Source: Micromonospora chalcea
GTDB taxonomy: Bacteria > Actinomycetota > Actinomycetes > Mycobacteriales > Micromonosporaceae
Direction of reading: 5' to 3'
Assembly: GCF_002926165.1 (NCBI RefSeq)
Contig: NZ_MAGP01000117.1
Location: forward strand, 1 to 64,000
DNA: 64,000 nucleotides
The position numbers and the translations under genes were made by a program. Numbering within the stretch: the first letter of the stretch is position 1; each line of letters starts with the position of its first letter. The notes under the pieces are model-generated. The model was not told the DNA's origin. It saw only the letters and a program-made list of their open reading frames with translations, and searched no databases. Positions 9,280 through 17,144 of this stretch are shown here, one piece after another.

Positions 9280-9723
9280 TCAGGGTGCCGTCGCCCGGTC
9301 GCTCAGCAGGTCGGCGAGCGTGGTCCGGTCCACGACCAGGGCGATCGCGCCGTCCACCGCCAGCCACACGTCCCGCAGGCCGGTGGCCACGCCGTGGTAT
9401 CCGGCCCGGTCGGCGGGGATGCCCCGGACGCTGGTGATCGCGCCACCCACCGCGCGGAGCACGTCGCCCACGCTGATCTCGTCCGGCGGGCGGGTCAGCG
9501 CGTACCCGCCCTCGGTGCCGCGATGGCTGTGCAGCAGCCCGGCCCGCCGCAGGTCGAGCAGGATCCCCTGGAGGAAGCTGAGCGGGATGTCCTGGCTCTC
9601 GGCCAGGCTCGCCGCCTTGACCAGCTCGCCGCCGCCGGTCACCGCGTCGCCGGGGGTACCGGCGGCGTCGGCGACGGCGAGCATGGCCCGGAGCGCGTAG
9701 TCGGCGCGCGCGGAGATGTACAC
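9280..9723 (-). CDS. Rrf2-family regulator without Fe-S cysteines (CymR-like)
   Basis: A 147-aa winged-helix Rrf2 repressor; YISARADYALRAML is the classic N-terminus and LLHSHRGTEGGYAL is the wing. The GTG at 9723 gives that N-terminus; a longer reading would run into the upstream permease gene. No cysteine is present, so unlike IscR/NsrR it cannot carry a cluster and resembles CymR, the sulfur-metabolism repressor. It starts 4 bp after the permease stop, making it the last gene of the ABC operon, whose genes are the likely targets. The palindrome at 12460-12480 in the operon promoter is the best operator candidate. Confidence 0.88.
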   Translation of the reverse strand: MYISARADYALRAMLAVADAAGTPGDAVTGGGELVKAASLAESQDIPLSFLQGILLDLRRAGLLHSHRGTEGGYALTRPPDEISVGDVLRAVGGAITSVRGIPADRAGYHGVATGLRDVWLAVDGAIALVVDRTTLADLLSDRATAP

Positions 9724-9727
9724 GACG

Positions 9728-10612
9728 TCAGTTGCCGGCCTGGTCCAGCACGCCCCAGCGGCGGCGGATCGCCTTGTCGGCGGCACCGAACGCGGTGTCC
9801 ACGAGCAGGCCCACCACCAGGATGACGATCATGATGGCCATCAGCCGGGGCGCCTCGCTCAGTTCACGCGCGTACGTCAGCTGTGCGCCGATCGAGGTGC
9901 GGGTGGCGATGACCACCAGCAGCTCACCGGCCATCAGGCTGCGCCAGGCGAACGCCCAGCCCTGCTTGAGCCCGGCCACGATGGCCGGTAGCGCGGCCGG
10001 CGCGATCACGTACCGGTAGAGGTTGAGCCCCCGGGCGCCGAGGTTGCGGCCGGCGCGGACCAGCAGCGGCGGCACGTAGTCCACGCCGTGGATGACGCCG
10101 TTGGCGACCGACGGCGCGGCGCCGAGCACCACGACGAAGAAGATCGCCTGCTCGCTGAGCTGGAACAGCAGGATGGCCAGCGGGAACCAGGCGATCGACG
10201 GCATGGTCTGCAACGCGGTGATCATCGAGCCGAGCGCGGCCCGGAGCACCTTGACCCGGGCCACGACGAGGCCGAGCAGCAGGCCGACCGCGACCGCGGC
10301 GGCGAACCCGACCGCCGCCCGCCGGGCCGTGGTGGCGAGGCCCTCCCAGAGCGCCGAGCTGAGCAGGTACTCCCCGAGGTCGCCGAAGACCACGGCCGGG
10401 CCGGGCAGCGCCCACGGCTCCTTCCACCCGGACCAGACCACCGCCTGCCAGATCGCCACCGCGAGCGCGAGCGCGGCGAGCTTGGGCCAGGTGGCCGACC
10501 ACAGGCGGCGTACCCGGGACGGGCCCTTCTCCCGGCCGGCGATCTCCAGCGCGTCGAGCCCGGAGATCTCCGCGTCGGCCCGCGCCGACGCGGACAGGGT
10601 GTCACTGGCCAT
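9728..10612 (-). CDS. ABC transporter permease, SsuC/TauC/NrtB type
   Basis: A 294-aa BPD-type permease with about six membrane helices after a roughly 45-residue cytoplasmic N-terminus. The EAA-like cytoplasmic loop (GARGLNLYRYVIAPAALP) near residue 200 matches sulfonate/nitrate/taurine permeases. The ATG at 10612 overlaps the ATPase stop by 11 bp. It forms the channel for the binding protein and ATPase encoded just upstream; the substrate is probably an aliphatic sulfonate or similar oxyanion, by family and by the CymR-like regulator. Confidence 0.9.
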   Translation of the reverse strand: MASDTLSASARADAEISGLDALEIAGREKGPSRVRRLWSATWPKLAALALAVAIWQAVVWSGWKEPWALPGPAVVFGDLGEYLLSSALWEGLATTARRAAVGFAAAVAVGLLLGLVVARVKVLRAALGSMITALQTMPSIAWFPLAILLFQLSEQAIFFVVVLGAAPSVANGVIHGVDYVPPLLVRAGRNLGARGLNLYRYVIAPAALPAIVAGLKQGWAFAWRSLMAGELLVVIATRTSIGAQLTYARELSEAPRLMAIMIVILVVGLLVDTAFGAADKAIRRRWGVLDQAGN

Positions 10613-11381
10613 GCCGGCCCACCTCCTTGCGCAGCCGGTCGGTGACCTCGGCGGCGATGGCCGAGACCTCCGGCGAGTCGATCCGCCGGGGGCGCGGCAC
10701 GGCGACCTCGGTGGAGTAGATGATCCGGCCGGGCCGGCTGGAGAGCAGCACGATGCGGTCGGCGAGCCGGGCCGCCTCGCGGACGTTGTGCGTGACGAAC
10801 AGGACGGTGAGCTTGCGCTCGGTCCAGATCCGCTCCAGCTCGTCGTGCAGGATGTCGCGGGTCATCGCGTCCAGCGCGCCGAACGGCTCGTCCATCAGCA
10901 GCACCGGCGTCTCCAGCGCGAGCGTGCGGGCCAGCGCGACGCGCTGCCGCATGCCGCCGGAGAGCTGGTGCGGGCGCTTGCGGCCGAACTCCGACAGGTG
11001 GACCGTGCGCAGCAGCTCGGCCACCCGCTCCTTGCGCTGGTCGCGGGGGAGACCGCGCAGCTTCAGCGGCACCTCGACGTTGCCCTCGACGGTGAGCCAG
11101 GGGAAGAGCGCCGGCTCCTGGAACATGAGCCCCGGGTTGACGCCCTCGCCCAGCTCGATGGTGCCGCCGCTGGCCCGGTCCAGGCCGGCGACCAGGTTGA
11201 GCAGCGTGCTCTTGCCGCAGCCGGACGCGCCGACCATGCAGACGAACTCGCCGGGCGCGATGTCCAGCGACAGTCCGTCCAGCGCCAGGACGGCCTGGTC
11301 GCCCTGGCCGTACACCTTTGTGACGCCGCGCAGCGCGACCGAGCCGGTCGCGCTGCGCGGGGTCGTGGTCGTCGACGTCAC
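10602..11381 (-). CDS. ABC transporter ATPase, SsuB/NrtD type
   Basis: A 259-aa nucleotide-binding subunit: Walker A GASGCGKST (51-59), Q-loop MFQEPALFPW (about 86-95), signature LSGGMRQ (140-146), Walker B LLMDEP (161-166) and H-loop FVTHN. The GTG at 11381 overlaps the upstream TGA (GTGA), showing translational coupling with the binding-protein gene. It powers import through the permease encoded next. Confidence 0.93.
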   Translation of the reverse strand: MTSTTTTPRSATGSVALRGVTKVYGQGDQAVLALDGLSLDIAPGEFVCMVGASGCGKSTLLNLVAGLDRASGGTIELGEGVNPGLMFQEPALFPWLTVEGNVEVPLKLRGLPRDQRKERVAELLRTVHLSEFGRKRPHQLSGGMRQRVALARTLALETPVLLMDEPFGALDAMTRDILHDELERIWTERKLTVLFVTHNVREAARLADRIVLLSSRPGRIIYSTEVAVPRPRRIDSPEVSAIAAEVTDRLRKEVGRHGQ

Positions 11382-12439
11382 GGCTGGCTGACCTCGGCCT
11401 TGCCCTGCGCCTTGAGGACCTCGTTGAGGTACTTGAGGTCGTACAGGCCGTTCAGGTCGACCGGCTGGGTCAGCCCGACCGCGACGGCGTGGTCCAAGCC
11501 GGTCTTCAGCGAGGCCGGGATCGGGTCGTTTGTGAACTCCAGCGTCGGCCAGGCCTGCTTGATCAGCTTGAGGTCCAGCGGCTTGCCGGTGATCTTGCCG
11601 ATGTGGTCGGAGATGGCCTGCTGCGCCTCGTCCGGCTTGGTGTTGACGAACTCGTTCGCCGCGACCTGGCCCTCGACCAGCTTCTTCACCACGTCCGGGT
11701 GTGCCTTGAGGAACTTGGTGCTGACCAGCAGGTTGGTGATGACGAACTTCTTGTCCGGCCAGAGGTCACGCTCGTCGACGAGCACCTTGCCGCCGGCGTT
11801 TACCAGCCGGGAGACGAACGGCTCGGGCACCCATGCGCCGTCGATGGCGCCGCTGCCGAACGTCTCGATCGTCTGCGCGTTCTCCTGCGGCACGATCTTG
11901 ACGTCGCCGCCGCCCTCCTTGGTGGTCTCCAGGCCCTTCTCCTTGAGCCAGAAGCGCAGCGCCACGTCCTGGGTGTTGCCGAGCTGCGGAGTGGCGATCT
12001 TCTTGCCGCGCAGCTGCTCCACCGAGGTGATGCCGGGCTTGACCACGAGCGCGACGCCGCCGGACGCCGCGCCGGAGATGACCCGGACCGCCTCGCCCTT
12101 GGACTTGGAGAAGGCGTTCACCGTCGGGTTCGGGCCGATGTACGTGGCGTCGAGCGCGCCGGAGAAGACGGCCTCGATGGCGGCCGGGCCGGCGTTGAAG
12201 GTCTTGGTGTCCAGCTCGACGTCGCTGCCGAGTTTCTCCTTGAAGATCCCCTTCTCCACGCCGACCACGGCCGGGGCGTGCGTGATGTTGGGGAAGTAGC
12301 CCAGACGCAGCGTGACCGGGCCGGACCCGCCGGCGGCGTCGCTGTCCTCGCCGCAGGCGGCGGTGGTGCCGAGCGTGGCCGCGCCGACCGCGGCCAGGGT
12401 CGCCAGGGTGACCAGGCGGCGCAGGGGAAGCCCTCTCAT
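11378..12439 (-). CDS. Substrate-binding lipoprotein, SsuA/NrtA type
   Basis: A 353-aa periplasmic-binding-type lipoprotein. The N-terminus is a lipoprotein signal with lipobox TTAAC, lipidated Cys at about residue 29. The mature part begins LRLGYFPNITHAPAVVG, typical of sulfonate, taurine and nitrate binding proteins (SBP_bac/NMT1-like). It is the first gene of a four-gene operon with ATPase, permease and Rrf2 regulator. An AT-rich promoter region with a TTCCTA/TAGGAA palindrome lies just upstream. Confidence 0.92.
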   Translation of the reverse strand: MRGLPLRRLVTLATLAAVGAATLGTTAACGEDSDAAGGSGPVTLRLGYFPNITHAPAVVGVEKGIFKEKLGSDVELDTKTFNAGPAAIEAVFSGALDATYIGPNPTVNAFSKSKGEAVRVISGAASGGVALVVKPGITSVEQLRGKKIATPQLGNTQDVALRFWLKEKGLETTKEGGGDVKIVPQENAQTIETFGSGAIDGAWVPEPFVSRLVNAGGKVLVDERDLWPDKKFVITNLLVSTKFLKAHPDVVKKLVEGQVAANEFVNTKPDEAQQAISDHIGKITGKPLDLKLIKQAWPTLEFTNDPIPASLKTGLDHAVAVGLTQPVDLNGLYDLKYLNEVLKAQGKAEVSQP

Positions 12440-12459
12440 CGAATGTCCAATCCGCAGTA

Positions 12460-12480
12460 TTCCTATTTAGTTGGTAGGAA
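12460..12480. promoter_or_regulatory. Candidate Rrf2 operator upstream of the ABC operon
   Basis: TTCCTA (12460-12465) and TAGGAA (12475-12480) are exact inverted halves separated by 9 bp, in an AT-rich patch 21 bp upstream of the binding-protein ATG. The operon ends with a Cys-less Rrf2 regulator, so this is the obvious autoregulatory site. The binding assignment is inferred. Confidence 0.55.
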
Positions 12481-12587
12481 GGGTGGGGCAAGTGGCCGTC
12501 GGCGTCAAGACCCGTCCCGCAACAGTCCACCGTTCGGCCAGGGCACACCGGCGATAGAGCCGGTACGGAAGCGCTAATGTCGATCTC

Positions 12588-13898
12588 GTGTCCACGCGGA
12601 GAGCGAAGATCCCAGCGACGAAGTACCCGGCCGAACGGTTCACCCTCGACAACGGCCTGCGTGTGGTGCTCACGCCGGACCGCAGCGCCCCGGTCATCGG
12701 GGTGGCTGTGGTCTACGACGTCGGCATCCGCTCCGAGCCGGAGGGACGCACCGGCTTCGCCCACCTCTTCGAGCACCTGATGTTCCAGGGGTCGGAGAAC
12801 CTGGAGAAGCTGGCCCACTTCCGGCACGTCCAGGGCGCCGGCGGGACGTTCAACGGCTCCACCCACCTGGACTACACCGACTACTTCGAGACGCTGCCCG
12901 CCAACGCCCTGGAACGCGCGCTGTTCCTGGAGGCCGACCGGATGCGCGGCCCCCGGCTGACCGAGGAGAACCTGCGCAACCAGGTCGACGTGGTCAAGGA
13001 GGAGATCCGGGTCAACGTGCTGAACCGGCCGTACGGCGGGTTCCCCTGGCTGACGCTGCCCCCGGTGATGTTCGACACCTTCCCCAACGCGCACGACGGC
13101 TACGGCTCCTTCGACGACCTGGAGTCGGCGACGGTGGCCGACGCCGCCGACTTCTTCCGCCGCTACTACGCCAGCGGCAACGCCGTACTGGCGGTCAGCG
13201 GCGACATCGACGTGGCCGAGGCGACCACGCTCATCGAACGGCACTTCGGCGACGTCCCGGCCCGTCCCGCCCCGCAGCGGCCCGACTTCGCCGAGCCCGA
13301 CCTGACCACCGAGCGGCGCAGCACGTACACCGACGCGCTGGCCCCGCTGCCGGCGGTGGCCGGCGCGTGGCGGGTGCCCGACCCGGTCGACGACTTCGCC
13401 GGCTACCTGCCCTACGTGGTGCTGGCCGAGGTGCTCACCGACGGCGACGCGTCCCGGCTGGTCGAGCGGCTGGTGCAGCGCGACCGGTCGGTCACCAGCC
13501 TCGGCGGGTACGTCGGTTTCATGGGCGACCCGTTCGACGTGCGCGACCCCACCGCGCTGCTGCTCCAGGCGCACCTGCCGCCCGGCGGCGACGTGGACAA
13601 GGTGCTGCGCACCATCGACGAGGAACTGGACCGGCTGGCGACCGACGGGCTGACCGACGGAGAGCTGGCGCGCACCCAGGCCCGGATGGCCACCCACCTG
13701 CTGCGCGACACCGACGCGGTGCTCGGCCGGGCGCTGCGGATGGCCGTGCTGGAACAGCAGCGCGGCGAGCCGGGCCTGCTCAACGAGCTGCCCCGGCTGG
13801 TCGGCGCGGTGACCGAGGACCAGGTCCGCGCCGCCGCCGCCACCCTGCGGCCCGAGCGCCGCGCGTCCGTCGAGGTCGTCGCCGGAGGAGCCCGATGA
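12588..13898 (+). CDS. M16 zinc peptidase, catalytic subunit
   Basis: A 436-aa insulinase-family (M16B) peptidase with the inverted zinc motif HLFEH at 59-63 and the downstream EE pair in DVVKEEIRVN that supplies the third ligand. The GTG at 12588 opens a typical N-terminus. It overlaps the next gene by ATGA; the partner is an M16 protein without the zinc motif, so the two probably form the active/inactive heterodimer known from mitochondrial processing peptidase and bacterial homologues. No signal peptide is seen, so a cytoplasmic peptidase is likely. The substrate is unknown. Confidence 0.9.
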   Translation: MSTRRAKIPATKYPAERFTLDNGLRVVLTPDRSAPVIGVAVVYDVGIRSEPEGRTGFAHLFEHLMFQGSENLEKLAHFRHVQGAGGTFNGSTHLDYTDYFETLPANALERALFLEADRMRGPRLTEENLRNQVDVVKEEIRVNVLNRPYGGFPWLTLPPVMFDTFPNAHDGYGSFDDLESATVADAADFFRRYYASGNAVLAVSGDIDVAEATTLIERHFGDVPARPAPQRPDFAEPDLTTERRSTYTDALAPLPAVAGAWRVPDPVDDFAGYLPYVVLAEVLTDGDASRLVERLVQRDRSVTSLGGYVGFMGDPFDVRDPTALLLQAHLPPGGDVDKVLRTIDEELDRLATDGLTDGELARTQARMATHLLRDTDAVLGRALRMAVLEQQRGEPGLLNELPRLVGAVTEDQVRAAAATLRPERRASVEVVAGGAR

Positions 13899-15238
13899 GC
13901 ACGAGTACGACCACCGCCACCGCCGTCCGGCCGCTTCCGGCGCTGCGCCCGAACCGCCGCCTCAAGGTGCCCAAGCAGGCCGAGCGCACGCTGCGCAACG
14001 GCCTCACCGTGATCGCGGTACGCCGCTCCGCCGTACCGCTGGTCGAGCTGCGACTGTGGATGCCGTTCGGGCGCACGCACCTGGCCCGCGGCGCGATGCT
14101 GGCGCAGACCATGCTCGCCGGCACGCAGGCGCACAGCGCCACCGAGATCGCCGCCGAGCTGCAGAAGGTCGGCGGCGGACTGACCGCCGGGCTCGACCCG
14201 GACCGGTTGATGCTCTCCGGCGCGGGCCTGGTCACCGGCCTGGACCGGATGCTGGAACTGCTCGCCGAGGTGCTCACCGGCGCCAACTACCCGGCCGACT
14301 GGGTGGAGACCGAACGGGACCGGCTTGTCGACCGCATCCAGGTCGCCCAGAGCCAGCCGTCGCACCTGGCCCGGACCGCCCTGCTCAAGCGGGTGTACGG
14401 CCGCCACCCGTACGCCGTGCAGACGCCCGACCCGGACCAGGTCCGGGCGGTCCGCCCGGCCGCGTTGCGCCGGCTGCACGCCGAGCGGGTGCACCCGGCC
14501 GGGGAGGTGCTCGTGCTCGTCGGCGACGTGGCGCCGGAGCGGGCGCTGGACGCGGCCGAGCAGGCGCTCGCCGGCTGGCGCGGCGACGGCCACGTCGCCG
14601 AACTGCCGCCCGCACCGCCACTGGAGCCCGGGCCGCTGCTGCTGGTCGACCGGCCCGGCTCGGTGCAGTCGTCGCTGCGCCTCGCCCTGCCCGCGGTGCC
14701 GCGCACCCACCCGGACCACGCCGCGCTGCAACTGGCGAACCTCATCTTCGGCGGCTACTTCTCCTCCCGCTGGGTGGAGAACATCCGCGAGGACAAGGGC
14801 TACACGTACGGGCCGCACTCGCTCGTCGAGCACTCGGTGGCCGGTTCGGTGCTCATCGCCGGCGCCGAGGTGGCCACCGAGGTGACCGCCGCGGCGCTGG
14901 TGGAGACGAACTACGAGCTGGGCCGACTCGCCACGGTGCCGCCGAAGGCCGACGAACTGGAGCAGGCCCGCCAGTACGCGCTCGGCACGCTTCAGCTCGG
15001 CATGTCCACCCAGGCCGGGCTCGCGTCGCTGACCAGCGCGTACGCCGGCAACGGGCTGCGGCTGGACTTCCTCGCCGAGCACGCAGCCCGGCTCGCCGCC
15101 GCGACTGTGGACGACGTGGCCGAGGTGGCCGCCCGCTACCTGGCGCCGGCCCGCGCGGTAACCGTCGTGCTCGGCGACGCCGAACGGGTGGCCGACTCGC
15201 TCGCCGCGCTGACACCGGTGCGTACGGAATCCGCGTGA
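13895..15238 (+). CDS. M16 peptidase-like non-catalytic subunit
   Basis: A 447-aa M16-fold protein lacking HxxEH, so inactive alone. It keeps the conserved Arg/Tyr pair of non-catalytic subunits in SRWVENIREDKGYTYGP (about residues 290-305), which helps bind substrate in the heterodimer. The ATG at 13895 overlaps the catalytic subunit's stop. The nudC GTG at 15235 overlaps this gene's stop, so three genes run as one coupled operon. Confidence 0.9.
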   Translation: MSTSTTTATAVRPLPALRPNRRLKVPKQAERTLRNGLTVIAVRRSAVPLVELRLWMPFGRTHLARGAMLAQTMLAGTQAHSATEIAAELQKVGGGLTAGLDPDRLMLSGAGLVTGLDRMLELLAEVLTGANYPADWVETERDRLVDRIQVAQSQPSHLARTALLKRVYGRHPYAVQTPDPDQVRAVRPAALRRLHAERVHPAGEVLVLVGDVAPERALDAAEQALAGWRGDGHVAELPPAPPLEPGPLLLVDRPGSVQSSLRLALPAVPRTHPDHAALQLANLIFGGYFSSRWVENIREDKGYTYGPHSLVEHSVAGSVLIAGAEVATEVTAAALVETNYELGRLATVPPKADELEQARQYALGTLQLGMSTQAGLASLTSAYAGNGLRLDFLAEHAARLAAATVDDVAEVAARYLAPARAVTVVLGDAERVADSLAALTPVRTESA

Positions 15239-16182
15239 GCGGCGAGCCCGCGCCGCCGCTGGCCCGGTCCACGCTCGACCGGGCCGCCCACCGGCGTACC
15301 GACCCGGCCTGGCTGGCCGAGGCGTGGGAGCGGGCGCGGGTGCTGGTGCTCGACTCCGCCGCCGAGGGGCGTGCCCTGGTCCGGGGCGTGGCGAGCCCAC
15401 CCGAACTGGTCCTGGTCGGCCCCGGCGACCTGCCCGAGGTGCCCCGGTCGGTGCCGATGTTCCTCGGCGTCGAGCCGGACGGCGTGCCGGTCTTCGCGGT
15501 CGACGGGCCGCTGCCGGCGCTGCCGGAAACCCGCCCGGCGCACCTGCGCGAGGTCGGCCACCTGATGACCGACCGGGACGCGGGCCTGTTCACCACCGCG
15601 CTGGCGCTGCTCAACTGGCACCTGCGGCACGGCTACTCGTCCACGACCGGGAAGGCGACGCAGGCCGACGAGGCCGGCTGGTCACGGATCGACCCGGGCG
15701 GCGACCGGGTCTGGCCGCGTACCGACCCGGCCATGATCGTGCTGGTGCACGACGGCATGGACGGCGCGGACGGCCGCTGCCTGCTCGGCAACAACGCGGC
15801 CTGGCCGCGCACCCCGGGACAGCGCCGCTACTCCTGCCTGGCCGGATACGTCGAGCCCGGCGAGTCGGCCGAGGCCGCCGTGCTCCGCGAGGTCCGCGAG
15901 GAGGTAGGCGTCCCGGTCGAGGAGATCGCGTACGTGGGCAGCCAGTCCTGGCCGTTCCCCGGCTCGCTGATGCTCGGATTCCTGGCCCGCGCCGACGCCG
16001 ACGCGCCGATCCGGGTCGACCTGGCTGAGATCGCGCACGCGCGCTGGTTCACCCGCCGGGAGATCGGGGCCGCGCTGGCCGGCGAGCCGGTGCCGGTGGG
16101 CGGGGGAGACCGGCTGATCCTGCCGCCGCCGTCGTCGATCGCGCTGTTCCTGGTGCACCGCTGGCTCGACGGCCACTGCTGA
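15235..16182 (+). CDS. nudC: NudC-type NADH pyrophosphatase, zinc cysteines lost
   Basis: A 315-aa Nudix hydrolase that cleaves NAD(H) to AMP and NMN and, in some bacteria, removes NAD caps from RNA. The Nudix box starts at GYVEPGESAE (about 203) and ends REVREEVGV; the NudC family signature SQSWPFPGS follows about 13 residues later. The usual four-cysteine zinc ribbon is absent: where CxxC pairs are expected the sequence reads YSSTTGKATQADEAGW. The GTG at 15235 overlaps the M16 stop. From memory nudC also lies near adnAB and mrx1 in mycobacteria. Confidence 0.93.
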   Translation: MSGEPAPPLARSTLDRAAHRRTDPAWLAEAWERARVLVLDSAAEGRALVRGVASPPELVLVGPGDLPEVPRSVPMFLGVEPDGVPVFAVDGPLPALPETRPAHLREVGHLMTDRDAGLFTTALALLNWHLRHGYSSTTGKATQADEAGWSRIDPGGDRVWPRTDPAMIVLVHDGMDGADGRCLLGNNAAWPRTPGQRRYSCLAGYVEPGESAEAAVLREVREEVGVPVEEIAYVGSQSWPFPGSLMLGFLARADADAPIRVDLAEIAHARWFTRREIGAALAGEPVPVGGGDRLILPPPSSIALFLVHRWLDGHC

Positions 16183-16246
16183 CCCGCCCGCCCGCCCGTC
16201 GGGTTGGGGCGTTTCGGCTGGCGGGCGCAGGGCCGGGCGGGCACGG

Positions 16247-16289
16247 TCCCGGCCCGGACCGTCGTTGCCGCGACGGTCGCGGGCCGGGA
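16247..16289. terminator. Long hairpin between nudC and a convergent gene
   Basis: Nested arms TCCCGGCCC (16247-16255) / GGGCCGGGA (16281-16289) and GACCGTCG (16257-16264) / CGACGGTC (16271-16278) make a 17-bp interrupted stem. It lies between the nudC stop and a convergent small gene, so it probably serves as a bidirectional terminator. Confidence 0.65.
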
Positions 16290-16366
16290 ACACGGGCCGT
16301 CGTGGCCGGGTGAGACGATGATCGGCGGGGGAAGCCGGTCCGGCCACGACGGACGTCAGCGTCCGG

Positions 16367-16636
16367 TCATCCACCGTGCCAGCGGTACGGCTGCCCCGGT
16401 GCGGGCTCCTCGATGGGCAGCACCTTGACCCGGTGCCGGCCGGCGCGTACCGCCCCGACGGCGGACAGCGCTCGGGCGAGCAGGAGCGCGGCGTCCCGGT
16501 CCTCGGCGTGGACGACCTGGCGGCGGGGTTCCGGCGTGCTCGTCTCGTCCCGCAGGCGGCCCCCACCGGCCCAGGCGGCGGCGATGTCGGCGTCGGCGGC
16601 GGTACGGATCTCGGTGCGGACGATCAGGAACCGCAT
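16367..16636 (-). CDS. Small hypothetical protein
   Basis: An 89-aa protein beginning MRFLIVRTEIRTAADADI, with no recognised family, membrane segment or cysteine cluster. The ATG at 16636 has a GGGGGA sequence upstream. An overlapping frame on the same strand (16356-16679) is also open but encodes a low-complexity Arg/Pro-rich product; this frame has the more protein-like composition. Unknown function. Confidence 0.55.
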   Translation of the reverse strand: MRFLIVRTEIRTAADADIAAAWAGGGRLRDETSTPEPRRQVVHAEDRDAALLLARALSAVGAVRAGRHRVKVLPIEEPAPGQPYRWHGG

Positions 16637-16791
16637 GGTGTCCCCCGGAGAGTGGACGGTTACCCGCTGGAACTTCCACGTCACTCCCGCGTCATGTTAC
16701 GCCGATGTGTCCTCCCGACAAGTGGAACGCGCCACCTCGACCGATCGGGGGATGCCAGGTCAGGACCGTTGTCGGGGCCGGACACGCGAGG

Positions 16792-16818
16792 GGGCCGCCG
16801 GCGTGACGCCGACGGCCC
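16792..16818 (-). terminator. Hairpin after the DUF397 gene
   Basis: GGGCCG and CGGCG on the left pair with CGCCG and CGGCCC on the right across a TGA loop, with one mismatch. It lies 16 bp downstream of the DUF397 stop on the minus strand. Confidence 0.6.
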
Positions 16819-16833
16819 CGAACGTTCGCCGGA

Positions 16834-17073
16834 TCAGTCCAGATCGAACTGACCGTTCTTCGCTCCGGCGAGGAAGCCGAGCCAGCCGGCCCGGTCGAAC
16901 AGCAGGACCGGCCCGCTCGGGTCCTTGCTGTCCCGCAGCGCCATGGTCGCCGGCCCGGTGCCGAGCGGCGCGACCTCCACGCAGTTGGAGGTCTGGCTGC
17001 GGGTGCTCTTGCGCCAGGCGGCGCCCACGAGCTGTCCCGAGAGGGCGGTCGTGCTGGTACGGATCTCGTTCAT
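16834..17073 (-). CDS. DUF397 domain protein
   Basis: A 79-aa DUF397 protein: AWRKSTRSQTSNCVEVA followed by ALRDSKDPSGPVLLF is the family pattern. Such proteins are typically encoded next to an XRE/DUF5753 regulator in actinomycetes, as here (its neighbour ends 72 bp upstream in the same orientation), and the pair is often linked to development and antibiotic control. The molecular role of DUF397 is unknown; a small partner or antagonist of the regulator is a common proposal. Confidence 0.88.
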   Translation of the reverse strand: MNEIRTSTTALSGQLVGAAWRKSTRSQTSNCVEVAPLGTGPATMALRDSKDPSGPVLLFDRAGWLGFLAGAKNGQFDLD

Positions 17074-17144
17074 GGTGCTTGCTCCTGGTGAGGTGCTCCG
17101 ATGGGACCGAGCGACGCCGGAGCGCGGACGGTGTCCCTACCGGA

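Noticed and set aside
9162..9437. Plus-strand ORF beginning inside the inverted repeat
   Set aside because: Becomes Arg/Pro-rich antisense to the Rrf2 gene, with no RBS; not a gene.
16356..16679. Alternative frame over the small hypothetical gene
   Set aside because: Low-complexity Arg/Pro product; the overlapping frame 16367-16636 has a better start and composition.
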